From: Nostoc sp. NOS(2021)
GTDB taxonomy: Bacteria > Cyanobacteriota > Cyanobacteriia > Cyanobacteriales > Nostocaceae
Reading direction: 5' to 3'
Length of the DNA: 64,000 bases
Assembly: GCF_017115025.1 (NCBI RefSeq)
Contig: NZ_JABXKM010000136.1
Span: forward strand, 1-64,000
Made by a program: the position numbers and the translations under genes. The notes beneath the pieces are model-generated. The model saw nothing but the letters and a program-made list of their open reading frames with translations. It did no database searches and was not told the origin of the DNA. Below, one piece after another: positions 45,694 through 55,194 of the stretch. How positions within the stretch are numbered: the first letter of the stretch is position 1; each line of letters begins with the position of its first letter.

Positions 45694-46338
45694 ATGTCTC
45701 TTACAAAATCTGTAGAACCCGCTTCAGTCCACAGCCGAATTCTCGTGCCTCAGCGGTATCACAGGCAACCTGTAATTTCCCGACTGGTATCTCGTTATGG
45801 TTTAACCGTCAATATCAAAGCTGCATCCCTGACATCAGACAGTGACAGCGACGGCTGGTTTGATTTGGAACTTTCAGGAAATCCCCAAAAACTGACAAAT
45901 AGCCTATCTTACTTGCAAGGATTGGGAGTGAATTTGCTGCAACTAGCGATCGCTAACCACATTCAACCCAACCAGCACTCTCTACCTTTCCCAAATCCAG
46001 CTAGCAAACTGAGTCCCAAAGACTCTGCATGGCTGACAAATCAATGGCAAGAACAATTCCAGCAATGGATTTCTCTAGGTCAAACCAATCGATTGCGCTT
46101 GCAACTGTGCGTCTTAAAATCTTATTATGAAGAACCAGTGATTTCCGAGTTAGTTTCTCGTTATGGATTAACAGTCAATATCACCAGTGCTAGACTTCAA
46201 CCCGATACGGAAGATGACGGCTGGTTTGACTTGGATTTGTGGGGGAGAACAAAGCAACTTTACTCTAGCCTGAGTTATTTAGAAAAACTGGGGCTACCGA
46301 TTTGGCTGGATTTGTCTAGCGTTTATAGCGATCGCTAA
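45694..46338 (+). CDS. Tandem NIL-domain protein
   Basis: 214 residues from the ATG at 45694 (MSLTKSVEPAS), chosen because the upstream frame is an interspersed repeat. Two similar halves: RYHRQPVISRLVSRYGLTVNIKAASL...DGWFDLELSG and YYEEPVISELVSRYGLTVNITSARL...DGWFDLDLWG, each followed by a helix (LSYLQGLGV / LSYLEKLGL). This is the NIL fold, first seen at the end of MetN, a small ligand-binding domain tied to methionine and sulfur metabolism. The neighbouring cysE and cysK genes fit a sulfur role; exact function unknown. Confidence 0.75.
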   Translation: MSLTKSVEPASVHSRILVPQRYHRQPVISRLVSRYGLTVNIKAASLTSDSDSDGWFDLELSGNPQKLTNSLSYLQGLGVNLLQLAIANHIQPNQHSLPFPNPASKLSPKDSAWLTNQWQEQFQQWISLGQTNRLRLQLCVLKSYYEEPVISELVSRYGLTVNITSARLQPDTEDDGWFDLDLWGRTKQLYSSLSYLEKLGLPIWLDLSSVYSDR

Positions 46339-46384
46339 CCAATTAACAATTCAAAATTCAAAATTCAAAATTCAAAATTAAAGA

Positions 46385-46419
46385 CATTTCAGACGGGGAT
46401 TTAAACCCCGACTGAAATG
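46385..46419. terminator. Hairpin between convergent genes
   Basis: 14-base arms CATTTCAGACGGGG and CCCCGACTGAAATG (one mismatch), 7-base loop. Placed between the ends of the NIL gene and the Crp-like gene. An ATTCAAA tandem repeat lies just before it at 46349-46381. Confidence 0.55.
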
Positions 46420-46572
46420 GGTGCTACATATAGATGTAGGGGTCTTAAACCCTTTAATTTACGATAATTCATAATTCATCATTCATAATTCATCATTTAT
46501 TGACCCATCAAATTTATTTGTAGGGTAATTATTAATTATGCTAACGGCGATCGCTAGTTTTGCTGAAATAAT

Positions 46573-47175
46573 CTAAATTTCGTAGTACCAAATTTCTTCT
46601 TCTTTTAGCACAATTCGGTGCAGGGAAAGACGATCAATCAAGCCTTCTTGCTCAAACTGCCCAAGAACACGAGTGATGGTAACACGAGTTGAACCGAGCA
46701 TTTCCGCCAGGTCTTCATGAGTCAAACGCATATCTATTAAACGTCCCTTCTCAACTTCCGAACCAAACTTTTTGGATAACCATGCCAACAGCTTGATGAG
46801 CATAGTATCCACTTTTCTATGGCTACGAATGATCATCAATTCTTGAGCCTGTTGGATATGGGCAAGTAGAGTTTCTGTTAGTTCAGTCCACTCCTCTAGA
46901 GGTAAGACTGTCGCCTCCACTTTAGTTAAGCATTCCATCTGATAAGGTTCTAATTTTGACAAAGCCTTACCAACGACATCTCCAGGGCCCCACAATCCCA
47001 GAGCAACGGTTGTACCATCTTCCAGATAGGTAAAAGTCCGAACAAAACCCGTTTCAATCTTCCAAAGGCCGTTTTTATGCTCTGGCAGAAATGACCTACG
47101 GGCAAAAATTTGCTTAGTATTATTACTGTTTGAGCTAGATAAGCTTGTGTACAAAGACACCATATTAAGTAACAC
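46573..47175 (-). CDS. Crp/Fnr-family regulator
   Basis: 200 residues. N-terminal cyclic-nucleotide-binding-like barrel (GLWKIETGFVRTFTYLEDG, LGLWGPGDVVG) and a C-terminal helix-turn-helix LTHEDLAEMLGSTRVTITRVLGQFEQEG. The barrel lacks the full cAMP-binding phosphate cassette, so cAMP control is doubtful. Next to cysE and near cysK, it resembles the position of CysR, the Crp-type sulfur regulator of cyanobacteria, but I cannot confirm orthology. Confidence 0.85.
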   Translation of the reverse strand: MLLNMVSLYTSLSSSNSNNTKQIFARRSFLPEHKNGLWKIETGFVRTFTYLEDGTTVALGLWGPGDVVGKALSKLEPYQMECLTKVEATVLPLEEWTELTETLLAHIQQAQELMIIRSHRKVDTMLIKLLAWLSKKFGSEVEKGRLIDMRLTHEDLAEMLGSTRVTITRVLGQFEQEGLIDRLSLHRIVLKEEEIWYYEI

Positions 47176-47318
47176 TTTTCTCCGATAAACTAACCGTAGT
47201 ATTATATTTATATCAGGTTCTAAGAGCCTATGGGTATTTTGAAGAGGGGAGAAATCAATTCAAAATTCAAAATTCAAAATTGAAGAACTTCTGCCTCCTC
47301 TTTCCCAATGCCCATTCC

Positions 47319-48047
47319 CTAAATTCCGGCACCATCTAGAAAATCTTCAATCATCCCATCAGAATTTTCGCTCTTAGGTTTGTCGGTTGGTTGGTCGCCA
47401 AGCTCAGTTGGAGACAAACTTGATTGATCTTGCAACTGCTCGAACTGCTTCTCTAGAGCCTTGACGCGTTCAAATAAAGCGCGGATTACTTCAGCTTCTA
47501 CGTCGCGTACTTTATCATGATCCAGAACATTTGTAGCCGAGTTGTTCTGACGAGTCACGCGCCCTGGAATCCCAACTACAGTAGTGTTACTGGGCACATC
47601 TCGCAGCACCACAGAACCGGCTCCAATACGGACGCGATCGCCAATTTGAATATTTCCCAATACCTTCGCACCCGTTCCTACAACTACATGAGAGCCTAAA
47701 GTAGGATGGCGTTTGCCGGTTTCTTTCCCAGTCCCGCCAAGGGTGACACCTTGATAAATTAGGGCATAATCACCCACTATCGCTGTCTCACCAATCACTA
47801 CTCCCATACCGTGGTCAATAAAAACACCCTGACCAATTAATGCCCCAGGATGGATTTCAATCCCGGTTAAAAAGCGACTAATATGAGAGATAAATCGAGG
47901 TATAAAGGGAATTCCCATTTTATGCAGCCAGTGTGCCAATCGATGAAACACTAGGGCATGAAGTCCAGGGTAACAGAACAATACTTCTAGCCAGTTACGG
48001 GCTGCCGGGTCACGCTCAAAAATGGTTCGCAAATCAGTTAGTAGCAT
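47319..48047 (-). CDS. cysE: Serine O-acetyltransferase
   Basis: 242 residues from the ATG at 48047 ([18 protein letters not shown]); residues before it in the frame are not family sequence. N-terminal helical part, then a left-handed beta-helix with hexapeptides ([60 protein letters not shown]) and the catalytic His in DHG. Makes O-acetylserine for cysteine synthesis. The C-terminus is longer than in enterobacteria and rich in charged residues, and does not end in the Ile-containing tail in a normal context (ends LDGAGI). Confidence 0.92.
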   Translation of the reverse strand: MLLTDLRTIFERDPAARNWLEVLFCYPGLHALVFHRLAHWLHKMGIPFIPRFISHISRFLTGIEIHPGALIGQGVFIDHGMGVVIGETAIVGDYALIYQGVTLGGTGKETGKRHPTLGSHVVVGTGAKVLGNIQIGDRVRIGAGSVVLRDVPSNTTVVGIPGRVTRQNNSATNVLDHDKVRDVEAEVIRALFERVKALEKQFEQLQDQSSLSPTELGDQPTDKPKSENSDGMIEDFLDGAGI

Positions 48048-48275
48048 ACTCTGTTGGGATTTTCGTTTGTAAGTGAGGCTCTGAAAACAGAAACTCAGGA
48101 TAATTCCCACTAAAAGATCAAGTCATTCATGGGAATTGTGTAAGATAATAATCTACGGTAAGTCGATAGGGTATAGTGATTTTGTGGGCAATAACTGGGA
48201 TGCTATCACATTCCACACTTGGAAAAAATTAATTTCGCATAAACTGCGATAAGTCCCTCAATTCACCGTAGTATA

Positions 48276-48743
48276 TTGAGTACAGTCTTGAATAGCCAAA
48301 ACTACGCTCTCTTGGATCTGTCTTCCAAAGTGGAATACGCGCTGCTGGCACTCTTAGAACTGGCAAGCCACCACGGAAAAAAACTTCCTCTAACCATGAG
48401 CGAGATCACTGCCAAGCAACCCATACCTGAGCGCTATCTGGAACAAATTTTGACCAACCTCCGGCGTGCTGGTGTGGTGCAGAGTCAACGCGGCTCTAAA
48501 GGAGGTTTCGTTTTAGCTCGTGAACCTTGGCAGATTACAATACTTGAAATTGTCACTTTGGTTGAAGGCGAGCGGAAAGAGAAAGATACCTCTAACTCTC
48601 CGACTCTAGAAAAGACTCTGGTTTATGAAGTTTGGGAGCAAGCAAACGCTGCCTCAATTGAAGTTTTGGGTCGTTATACACTCCAAGACTTGTGCGAGGA
48701 AAGAGAAACTCGCGCCCAGCAGAGTCCAATGTATTATATTTAG
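48276..48743 (+). CDS. Rrf2-family regulator, CymR-like
   Basis: 155 residues, apparently starting at a TTG (48276). Winged helix typical of Rrf2 (VEYALLALLELASHHGKKLPLTMSEI, IPERYLEQILTNLRRAGVVQSQRGSKGGFVLAR). It lacks the three-Cys cluster that binds Fe-S in IscR, so it is closer to CymR, which represses cysteine genes when bound to CysK. cysK starts 18 bases downstream, an arrangement that favours such a partnership. Function by context. Confidence 0.82.
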   Translation: MSTVLNSQNYALLDLSSKVEYALLALLELASHHGKKLPLTMSEITAKQPIPERYLEQILTNLRRAGVVQSQRGSKGGFVLAREPWQITILEIVTLVEGERKEKDTSNSPTLEKTLVYEVWEQANAASIEVLGRYTLQDLCEERETRAQQSPMYYI

Positions 48744-48761
48744 ACACGACGGAGTATTCAC

Positions 48762-49724
48762 ATGCGGATAGCGAAAGATATCACAGAGTTAATCGGACGA
48801 ACTCCTTTAGTTCAATTAAATAAGATTCCCCAAGCTTCGGGAGCGGTTGCTCGGATTGTGGTGAAGCTAGAAAGCATGAACCCAGCATCTTCTGTAAAAG
48901 ACCGGATTGGCGCGAGTATGGTGGAAGCGGCAGAAGAAGCAGGCTTGATTCACCCCGGAAAAACCGTTTTAGTAGAGCCGACTTCTGGGAATACAGGAAT
49001 TGCGCTGGCGATGGTGGCGGCCGCTAAAGGTTATGATCTTATTCTAACGATGCCTGACACAATGAGCCAGGAAAGACGATTGATGCTCAAAGCTTATGGC
49101 GCTCAACTAGAGTTAACGCCAGGGGTAGAAGGGATGCGAGGAGCGATCGGTCGTGCAGAACAGATTTTAGCTCAAACGCCCAATGCTTATATGTTGCAGC
49201 AGTTCCGCAACCCTGCTAACCCGAAAGTTCACGCCGAAACCACGGCAGAAGAAATTTGGGATGATACCGATGGAGAAGTAGATATTCTCGTGGCGGGAGT
49301 GGGTACTGGTGGGACGATTACGGGAGTTGCAGAAGTTATTAAAGGACGGAAGCCGAGTTTTCAAGCGATCGCAGTTGAACCAAGCAACAGTCCGGTATTA
49401 ATAGGTGGGAAATCGGGGCCTCACAAAATCCAAGGTATCGGCGCGGGATTTATCCCAGCAATTTACCGTCCAGAACTGGTAGATGAAGTGATTCAGGTAG
49501 CAGATGAGCAAGCGATCGCTTACAGCCGTCGCCTCGCAAAAGAAGAAGGATTGCTATCGGGGATTTCTACTGGCGCTGCTTTATACGCGGCTATTCAAGT
49601 GGCACAACGGCCAGAAAATGCCGGTCGCCTCATCGTGATGATCCAGCCTAGCTTCGGCGAACGCTACCTCAGTACCTCACTATTCAAAGACCCAGAGGAA
49701 AATGAGTGGTTAAGTAAAGTTTGA
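48762..49724 (+). CDS. cysK: Cysteine synthase A
   Basis: 320 residues. PLP Lys in [11 protein letters not shown] near residue 45, [46 protein letters not shown] and the C-terminal SGISTGAAL. Makes cysteine from O-acetylserine and sulfide. In one operon with the Rrf2 regulator, with cysE 0.7 kb away on the other strand. Confidence 0.94.
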   Translation: MRIAKDITELIGRTPLVQLNKIPQASGAVARIVVKLESMNPASSVKDRIGASMVEAAEEAGLIHPGKTVLVEPTSGNTGIALAMVAAAKGYDLILTMPDTMSQERRLMLKAYGAQLELTPGVEGMRGAIGRAEQILAQTPNAYMLQQFRNPANPKVHAETTAEEIWDDTDGEVDILVAGVGTGGTITGVAEVIKGRKPSFQAIAVEPSNSPVLIGGKSGPHKIQGIGAGFIPAIYRPELVDEVIQVADEQAIAYSRRLAKEEGLLSGISTGAALYAAIQVAQRPENAGRLIVMIQPSFGERYLSTSLFKDPEENEWLSKV

Positions 49725-49732
49725 TTCCGCAT

Positions 49733-49781
49733 ACCAATTTTAGATTTTGGATTTTTCATCTAAATCAAAATCTAAAATTGG
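49733..49781. terminator. Bidirectional hairpin between cysK and CadD-like gene
   Basis: Arms CCAATTTTTAGATTTTG and CAAAATCTAAAATTGG with one bulge, 16-base loop. It sits exactly between two convergent genes. Confidence 0.6.
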
Positions 49782-49786
49782 CTTTG

Positions 49787-50497
49787 TTATCTATTAGAAT
49801 TTTCGCCAATTTCATCGACACTTTCATTATTTTTCACCAAAATAATTAAACAGACACAACTAGCAGCTAGCTTGATTAAGCTCAAAGCTTCACTTTTTAA
49901 TGCAATGAAAGCGCCTAATCCGATCAGAACAAAAGGCACAAGATTATTAACATAGCGAGTCAATACATCAGCTATGACTCTATTGTTAATTAATTTGTAT
50001 GCAACGTAGCACCAAACTCCTAATAATAGAAAAAATAATCCAATAATTACCAAAAAAGTCTCTAAGTTACTGCTAGCAAATAAAGGCACGTAGACACTAA
50101 TATTATCGCTACCATTGGCAATTGTAACAGCTGCCACACTATAAACTTGGGGAGAAAAAAAGCTAGGAATTGTTGATGCTTCACCTTCTTCTGTTGCAGC
50201 TACAACTTCTTTTGATGAATCTTCTTCCCGATTCACTAAGCTACTGATACCTATGGACATTGGTAGTAAACCAAGTAATCCAATCCAGCTTTTTGATAAA
50301 ACTAACCCACCAAATAAACCCGGAAGACTAAGGATTAACAGAACCGTAAAACCGAGAAACTGACCAGCAATGATATGCCTGGGGCGAAATTTAGCATTTA
50401 TTTGAGAAAAAAACAACAATAGAATGACAATATCATCAATGTTAGTGGCAATGAACGCGATCGCCCCTGTAGTAATTGCAGTAAGTAACTCGTTCAT
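49787..50497 (-). CDS. CadD-like cadmium resistance/export protein, copy 1
   Basis: 236 residues, about six membrane helices. Family marks: FIATNIDDIVILLLFFSQ in helix 1, GQFLGFTVLL, LPGLFGGL, LGLLPMSIGI, VAAVTIANGSDNISVYVPLFA and FVLIGLGAFI. CadD proteins belong to the LysE-like exporters and give cadmium resistance in Gram-positives; substrate in cyanobacteria is unproven. A divergent paralogue lies 350 bases away across repeats. Confidence 0.82.
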   Translation of the reverse strand: MNELLTAITTGAIAFIATNIDDIVILLLFFSQINAKFRPRHIIAGQFLGFTVLLILSLPGLFGGLVLSKSWIGLLGLLPMSIGISSLVNREEDSSKEVVAATEEGEASTIPSFFSPQVYSVAAVTIANGSDNISVYVPLFASSNLETFLVIIGLFFLLLGVWCYVAYKLINNRVIADVLTRYVNNLVPFVLIGLGAFIALKSEALSLIKLAASCVCLIILVKNNESVDEIGENSNR

Positions 50498-50525
50498 ATT
50501 TTAAGAGAAACATAGATATGGTTTT

Positions 50526-50800
50526 GTAGCAATCCTAAATCATTCCTGAACAATGAGATCCCGGACTTCTTAGAGGTTGTTTTAAAAGTGGTATGTTGTA
50601 ATTTTAATCGAATTATTACCCCCCTTAATCCCCCCTTATAAAGGGGGGAAACCGTAAACTTAATTCCCTCCCCTTTCCAAGGGGAGGGTTAGGGTGGGGT
50701 AAAAATATTTGATACATCAATCATGACTTTTTAAACATCCTCTTAGAGAAGTCCGGGATCTGAGCCTTGCGATTTTCACAAATCAGATAGGACTGCTATA
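50526..50800. mobile_element. MITE split by a C-rich palindromic repeat (nested)
   Basis: Outer ends TAGCAATCCTAAATCA...ATCAGATAGGACTGCTA and inner arms GATCCCGGACTTCT / AGAAGTCCGGGATC match the compact element at 37804-37907. Its centre holds a different repeat (about 50610-50700: CCCCCCTTATAAAGGGGGG and CCCTCCCCTTTCCAAGGGGAGGG). Confidence 0.65.
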
Positions 50801-50846
50801 AGGTTAATTTGGTATGGTGATAAATCGTAGGTTATAAAAATGCAGC

Positions 50847-51509
50847 ATGAGTAAGTTAGGGACAACCTTCAGTGAAGGGATAATTGCCTTCATAGCCACT
50901 AACATAGATGACATCATTATCTTGTTAATATTTTTTTCACAGGTAAATGTTAATTTTCGCCCCAGGCATATCTTACTCGGTCAATATCTGGGTTTTACAG
51001 CCATTATCATCGCTAGCTTACCAGGGTTTTTTGGTGGCTTGGTCGTACAGCGAGAATGGATAGGATTGCTAGGACTACTACCAATAGCAATTGGTCTTCA
51101 GCAATTAGTATATAGAAAAGAAGAAACTATCACAGTTCAGACAGTCAGCAGTGATTTTAGTCAGTCCACACCTACTAACCCCATATTGTCTTTTATTTTG
51201 AGTGTTTTGCACCCCCAAACCTATAAAGTGGCAGCAGTAACGATCGCTAATGGTGGTGACAATATTAGTGTATATATTCCTTTATTCGCTGGTCACGATC
51301 TTACCAGCTTGGGAGTAATTTTGGGTATATTTTTTGTCATGGTCGGGGTTTGGTGTGCGATCGCTTATTTTTTAAGCCGTCAACCTACCATTGCTTATAT
51401 TTTAAGTCGCTACGGTCAAGCTGTCGTACCTTTTGTGTTAATTGGCTTGGGTCTGTTCATTATGTATGAACGAGGTACATTCACTCTACTACCTTGGGTG
51501 AGAAGTTAA
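50847..51509 (+). CDS. CadD-like cadmium resistance/export protein, copy 2
   Basis: 220 residues. Same motifs as the divergent copy: FIATNIDDIIILLIFFSQ, GQYLGFTAII, LPGFFGGL, VAAVTIANGGDNISVYIPLFAG, VLIGLGLFIMYE. The two copies have different central loops, so the duplication is old. Close to TauE and cysteine genes, it may help with metal or sulfur-compound stress. Confidence 0.82.
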   Translation: MSKLGTTFSEGIIAFIATNIDDIIILLIFFSQVNVNFRPRHILLGQYLGFTAIIIASLPGFFGGLVVQREWIGLLGLLPIAIGLQQLVYRKEETITVQTVSSDFSQSTPTNPILSFILSVLHPQTYKVAAVTIANGGDNISVYIPLFAGHDLTSLGVILGIFFVMVGVWCAIAYFLSRQPTIAYILSRYGQAVVPFVLIGLGLFIMYERGTFTLLPWVRS

Positions 51510-51552
51510 TCAATGTTAGATGCTGGATTTAGGGTTTAAAATCTCAAATTGC

Positions 51553-52371
51553 TCATACCTGATGAACTAATTTCCAACTCACCATCATCAAGATGGCGTA
51601 AATGATAAACCGTAGTGGGCGTTGTGGAGCTACCTGGCAGATTTTAGCGCCTAGTAACACCCCTGGAACAGAGCCTAGCCAGATAGGCAATACCAGACTC
51701 CAATCAACTGTTCCCAGGCTGAGATGGCCCAGGGCTGTAAACAGCAGTAAAATCGCTGCGTGTGAAATATCTGTACCCACTAACTTCCGTGCATCAAGGC
51801 GGAAAAACCCAATCAGCACTAGGGCAAACATTGAACCTGATGAGACGCTAGTTAGACCAACCAAACAGCCTAAAATTGCTCCCAAAGTGATTGTTAGGAA
51901 GCGACCAAAATTAGTTTCTAAGTCTAACTTTGGCAGTTCGGGTAAATTAAATTTGGGGAAAAAAGTCAATAACAACAATTGCACGAGTGCTAACACTGTG
52001 ACTAACAAAATCATCCCGCCAAGCAAACGGAGTAAGATGTTATCCAGGTTATACTCACCTGTACGTTTAATGAAGTGCAAAATCCCCACCCCGAATAGTG
52101 AGCCTGGAACACTCCCAAATGCCAACCATTTGACAACTTCTGTATCAAGGGTTTTCTGTTCCCAATGCTTGACGCTACCAACAATCTTCATCAATGTGGC
52201 AGCCACAACATCAGAACTCACAGCGATGGAAGGCGGAACCTGAAAAACAAAAATCAACATTGGGGTGATGAGAGAGGCTCCGCCAATTCCTGTCAAACCA
52301 ACGATGATGCCAACAAAAAAGCTTAAGAACGGTAGTAATAAATAGTGCATACTCTTCGGGGGTTTCAACAA
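51553..52371 (-). CDS. TauE/SafE family anion exporter
   Basis: 272 residues, eight or so membrane segments. Family hallmarks: IGLTGIGGASLITPMLIFVF near residue 24 and the second-half repeat GLTSVSSGSMFALVLIGFF near residue 180. Members export sulfite, sulfoacetate and related anions. Its place beside cysteine genes suggests sulfite or another sulfur compound. Confidence 0.85.
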   Translation of the reverse strand: MLKPPKSMHYLLLPFLSFFVGIIVGLTGIGGASLITPMLIFVFQVPPSIAVSSDVVAATLMKIVGSVKHWEQKTLDTEVVKWLAFGSVPGSLFGVGILHFIKRTGEYNLDNILLRLLGGMILLVTVLALVQLLLLTFFPKFNLPELPKLDLETNFGRFLTITLGAILGCLVGLTSVSSGSMFALVLIGFFRLDARKLVGTDISHAAILLLFTALGHLSLGTVDWSLVLPIWLGSVPGVLLGAKICQVAPQRPLRFIIYAILMMVSWKLVHQV

Positions 52372-53177
52372 TTCAGTTATCAGTTATCAGAGTCCTGTTG
52401 AGTCTCCCACTTCTATAAGTGAGCAGCGTCGGTTAGGGTTTAAATCCCCAAACGAAGCCTTGATAACTGTTCACTGACTTAACTACGAGCAGCTAGAACT
52501 GAAAGTCAGCTAAAGCTTCACTGCTAGAGAGCAGCAATTCAGCCAAACTATAGCCCTGTGGTAGACAGAGCTAGTGATGGCAAGTTATTGTGTTTCTCAA
52601 GGGATGAGTGACACAAAGGTTATCCAGCTAAAAGTTAGGGCAGAGGATTCCTGGACAACTTAAAACCTGTCTGGAAGTTTTTGGAAGCATGACAACTGGC
52701 ATTTAGCTGAAACAGACTTTGATAACTGCTTATGGGTCAGTTGCTCTGCTAAACTCAACTTCTAACTGGGTTTTTCTGCGGTTTTACATGTAAAAGCCCG
52801 TAAGGCGATGCACTTACCGTATTTTACTTGTAAGCATGATTAAACGTCCAGCGTATTCGCGTTGTATATCGCTAGATTCTCTGGATAATACATCGCAGCC
52901 GGTTAAACTTCTGAGGACTAGTTGTTAAAAAATTTACCTACAAGTTAATAACCATAGGGATAATTCAAAACCTTGTAGAAAAGATATATCGCGTCTCTAC
53001 ATCTGGATTTATACTGCAATTGGCAACGCCGTGAAAGTGATTACAATTCTAAAAAAGCCTTGACTTTCAAGCACATATCATTATACTCTAAATCAGGCCA
53101 TTCGGTCGGTAATATTTTATTTAGAGCAATTTTCAATTTAATAAACTCCCTACTCCCCACTCTAAGAAATCGCTGTA
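52372..53177. other. 800-base gene-free region with many short stems
   Basis: No ORF looks coding. Several small hairpins can be drawn (CACTTctatAAGTG near 52410; GGTTAGGGTTTAAATCCCC near 52432) and GATAACTG recurs (about 52461 and 52720). I do not recognise a known RNA family. Holds the TetR promoter at its right end. Confidence 0.4.
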
Positions 53178-53765
53178 ATGTCCAAAGGCGAAGAAACAAA
53201 AAGCAGAATTCTCCACCAAGCAGCCGAACTGTTTAACCAACAGGGGTATGCAGGCTCATCAATGTCAGACATCATGCGTGTGACTGGATTGCAGAAAGGA
53301 GGAATTTACAATCACTTCCAAAGTAAAGATGATCTGGCACTACAGGCTTTTGACTTTGCGATCGCTCGCATCAAACAGCATACTAGATTTGCATTACGAA
53401 GCAAACGCCACGCAGTAGAACGTCTGCAAGCAATTATTGGGGTATTTAGTAGCTTCGCAGAAAATCCACCGATCAAGGGAGGGTGTCCACTGCTGAATAC
53501 TGCTGTGGAGAGTGATGATGCTCATCCAGCGTTGCGAGAACACGCTCAACAGGCGATGGACTCTTGGCTGCATCTAATTCGTCGAATTATTGAAACGGGA
53601 ATTGAAAAGGGTGAAATTCGCCCGGAAGTAAGTGCTGATGAAATCGCTACCATCATAATTGCAACGCTGGAAGGAGCCATAATGATGAGCAAGCTTTATG
53701 GAGATTCAATTCATATGCACAGGGTAATTAATCACCTGAATCAATATTTGGAAACTTACCTTTAA
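53178..53765 (+). CDS. TetR-family repressor
   Basis: 195 residues. N-terminal helix-turn-helix (KSRILHQAAELFNQQGYAGSSMSDIMRVTGLQKGGIYNHFQSKDDL) and an AcrR/NemR-like ligand domain with KGGCPLLNTAVESDD, where a Cys sits in the usual place for thiol-sensing members. First gene of a TetR-thioesterase-GST run (gaps 59 and 68 bases), so it probably controls a response to electrophiles or lipid peroxides. Confidence 0.88.
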   Translation: MSKGEETKSRILHQAAELFNQQGYAGSSMSDIMRVTGLQKGGIYNHFQSKDDLALQAFDFAIARIKQHTRFALRSKRHAVERLQAIIGVFSSFAENPPIKGGCPLLNTAVESDDAHPALREHAQQAMDSWLHLIRRIIETGIEKGEIRPEVSADEIATIIIATLEGAIMMSKLYGDSIHMHRVINHLNQYLETYL

Positions 53766-53824
53766 ATTTATTTTCCTATTTTACAGACTGAGCAGTATTA
53801 AAAAATAATTGATCGAGAGAAATA

Positions 53825-54268
53825 ATGCTAGTAAATAACAACTTGCATAGACCATTAGAAGTAGTATTGGCAATTCCTGTAAGAACATACGACATTGATT
53901 TTATGGGAATCGTGAGTAATATTGTCTATATCAGATGGCTAGAGGATTTACGTTTAAAGTTTTTAGATGAACATTGGCAACTCAATCAACAAATTGAGCA
54001 AGGATATACACCGATTCTAGCTGGAACGGAAATTGAATATAAACGTCCGATAAAGATTGTTGATCAAGTGATTGGACGTTTATGGCTGAGTAATTTAGGA
54101 CGGTTGAAGTGGACTGTGCAAGCTGAAATTTTATCTAATAATGAGTTAGCAGCAGTGGCGACACAAAAAGGTGCTTTTATTAGTTTGCACAATGGTCGTC
54201 CTATTAAAATTCCAGAAGAATTGCAAAAGAAATATTTCCAGTGTCAGCAAGTGACTCAGGAAATTTGA
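53825..54268 (+). CDS. Acyl-CoA thioesterase, hotdog fold
   Basis: 147 residues. 4HBT-type motif RTYDIDFMGIVSNIVYIRWLEDLRLKFL (Asp and Asn positions as in YbgC/FcbC group), then a central GTEIEYKRPIKIVDQV strand. Family hydrolyses acyl- or aryl-CoA thioesters. Located between the TetR and GST genes; substrate unknown. Confidence 0.82.
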   Translation: MLVNNNLHRPLEVVLAIPVRTYDIDFMGIVSNIVYIRWLEDLRLKFLDEHWQLNQQIEQGYTPILAGTEIEYKRPIKIVDQVIGRLWLSNLGRLKWTVQAEILSNNELAAVATQKGAFISLHNGRPIKIPEELQKKYFQCQQVTQEI

Positions 54269-54336
54269 ATTTGATAAAAGCTGAAATTTTTTTAACTATT
54301 TTCAGACTGAACGGTTTTATTTATCAAGGATTCACC

Positions 54337-55002
54337 ATGCTGAAATTTTACTACAATCCGCTCTCGCCAAATGCTCGTCGTGTGTGGCTGACCTTACTGG
54401 AAAAGGAGATACCCTTTGAATCAGTTTTGATTAATTTGGATGGCGATCAATTACAACCAGAGTTTTCGACAATTAATCCCTTTCATCACATTCCGGTTGT
54501 GGTAGATCAGGGTTTTCGAGTTGTAGAATCACTGGCAATTATGGACTATTTAGAAAGTAAATATCCTACACCTGTAATGTTACCTTCTGAGCCTCAGGCA
54601 TTAGCAAAGGTGAGGATGGTGCAATTACTCACTGCTAATGAATTATTTCCACAAGTGATTTCACTAATTTATGAAAGTGAAGATTCACCACAAGCTGCAC
54701 AAGCAAAGCAGCATATAGATAAGCTACTGAAATTTTTTACACAAGTGCTTGGCGATCGCAGTTTTTTTGGTAGTCAACAGTTAACTTTAGCAGATATCGT
54801 TGCGGGAATAGGTGTACTTTCATTACCTAATTTAGGTGTTAATCTCAGTGATTACCCCAGGCTAAATGAATGGTCTGAGCGCTTAATGCAACGTCCAGTA
54901 TGGCAGAAAACCAAATTGAGCAGCGAAGAATTTGAAGCATTTAAAGGGCGAGTTAGAGCTTTAGTGAGGTTGCGTAGGAGTAAAGCGAATAAGAACAAAT
55001 AG
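54337..55002 (+). CDS. Glutathione S-transferase
   Basis: 221 residues from the ATG at 54337, preceded by AAGGA. The ORF opens at 54241 within the end of the thioesterase gene, but those residues are not GST. Thioredoxin-like N-half (MLKFYYNPLSPNARRVWLTLLEKEIPFE, NPFHHIPVVVDQGFRVVESLAIMDYLE with the cis-Pro and ES glutathione-binding pair) and an all-helical C-half (LTLADIVAGIGVLSL). Detoxifies electrophiles with glutathione. Ends in a basic tail (RRSKANKNK). Confidence 0.9.
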   Translation: MLKFYYNPLSPNARRVWLTLLEKEIPFESVLINLDGDQLQPEFSTINPFHHIPVVVDQGFRVVESLAIMDYLESKYPTPVMLPSEPQALAKVRMVQLLTANELFPQVISLIYESEDSPQAAQAKQHIDKLLKFFTQVLGDRSFFGSQQLTLADIVAGIGVLSLPNLGVNLSDYPRLNEWSERLMQRPVWQKTKLSSEEFEAFKGRVRALVRLRRSKANKNK

Positions 55003-55136
55003 CAAGAAGAATTAGCGAGTTTGTGCGTGTTGAGGCGGGATATCAAGAAGTAATTGCGATCGCTAACGAATCAAGTACACTCTATAACAATCTCCAAAAT
55101 TGGCATCACTACTGAACTTGTCATATCTTTAAGAAC

Positions 55137-55174
55137 ATGAGGAGTGAGGAAAATTTCTCCTCATCACTCCTCAT
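55137..55174. terminator. Hairpin between convergent GST and DsbA-like genes
   Basis: 11-base perfect arms ATGAGGAGTGA and TCACTCCTCAT, with a near-palindromic centre and TTT within. It ends 21 bases before the end of the DsbA-like gene. Confidence 0.5.
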
Positions 55175-55194
55175 AAGCTACTCTTTACACCAAT

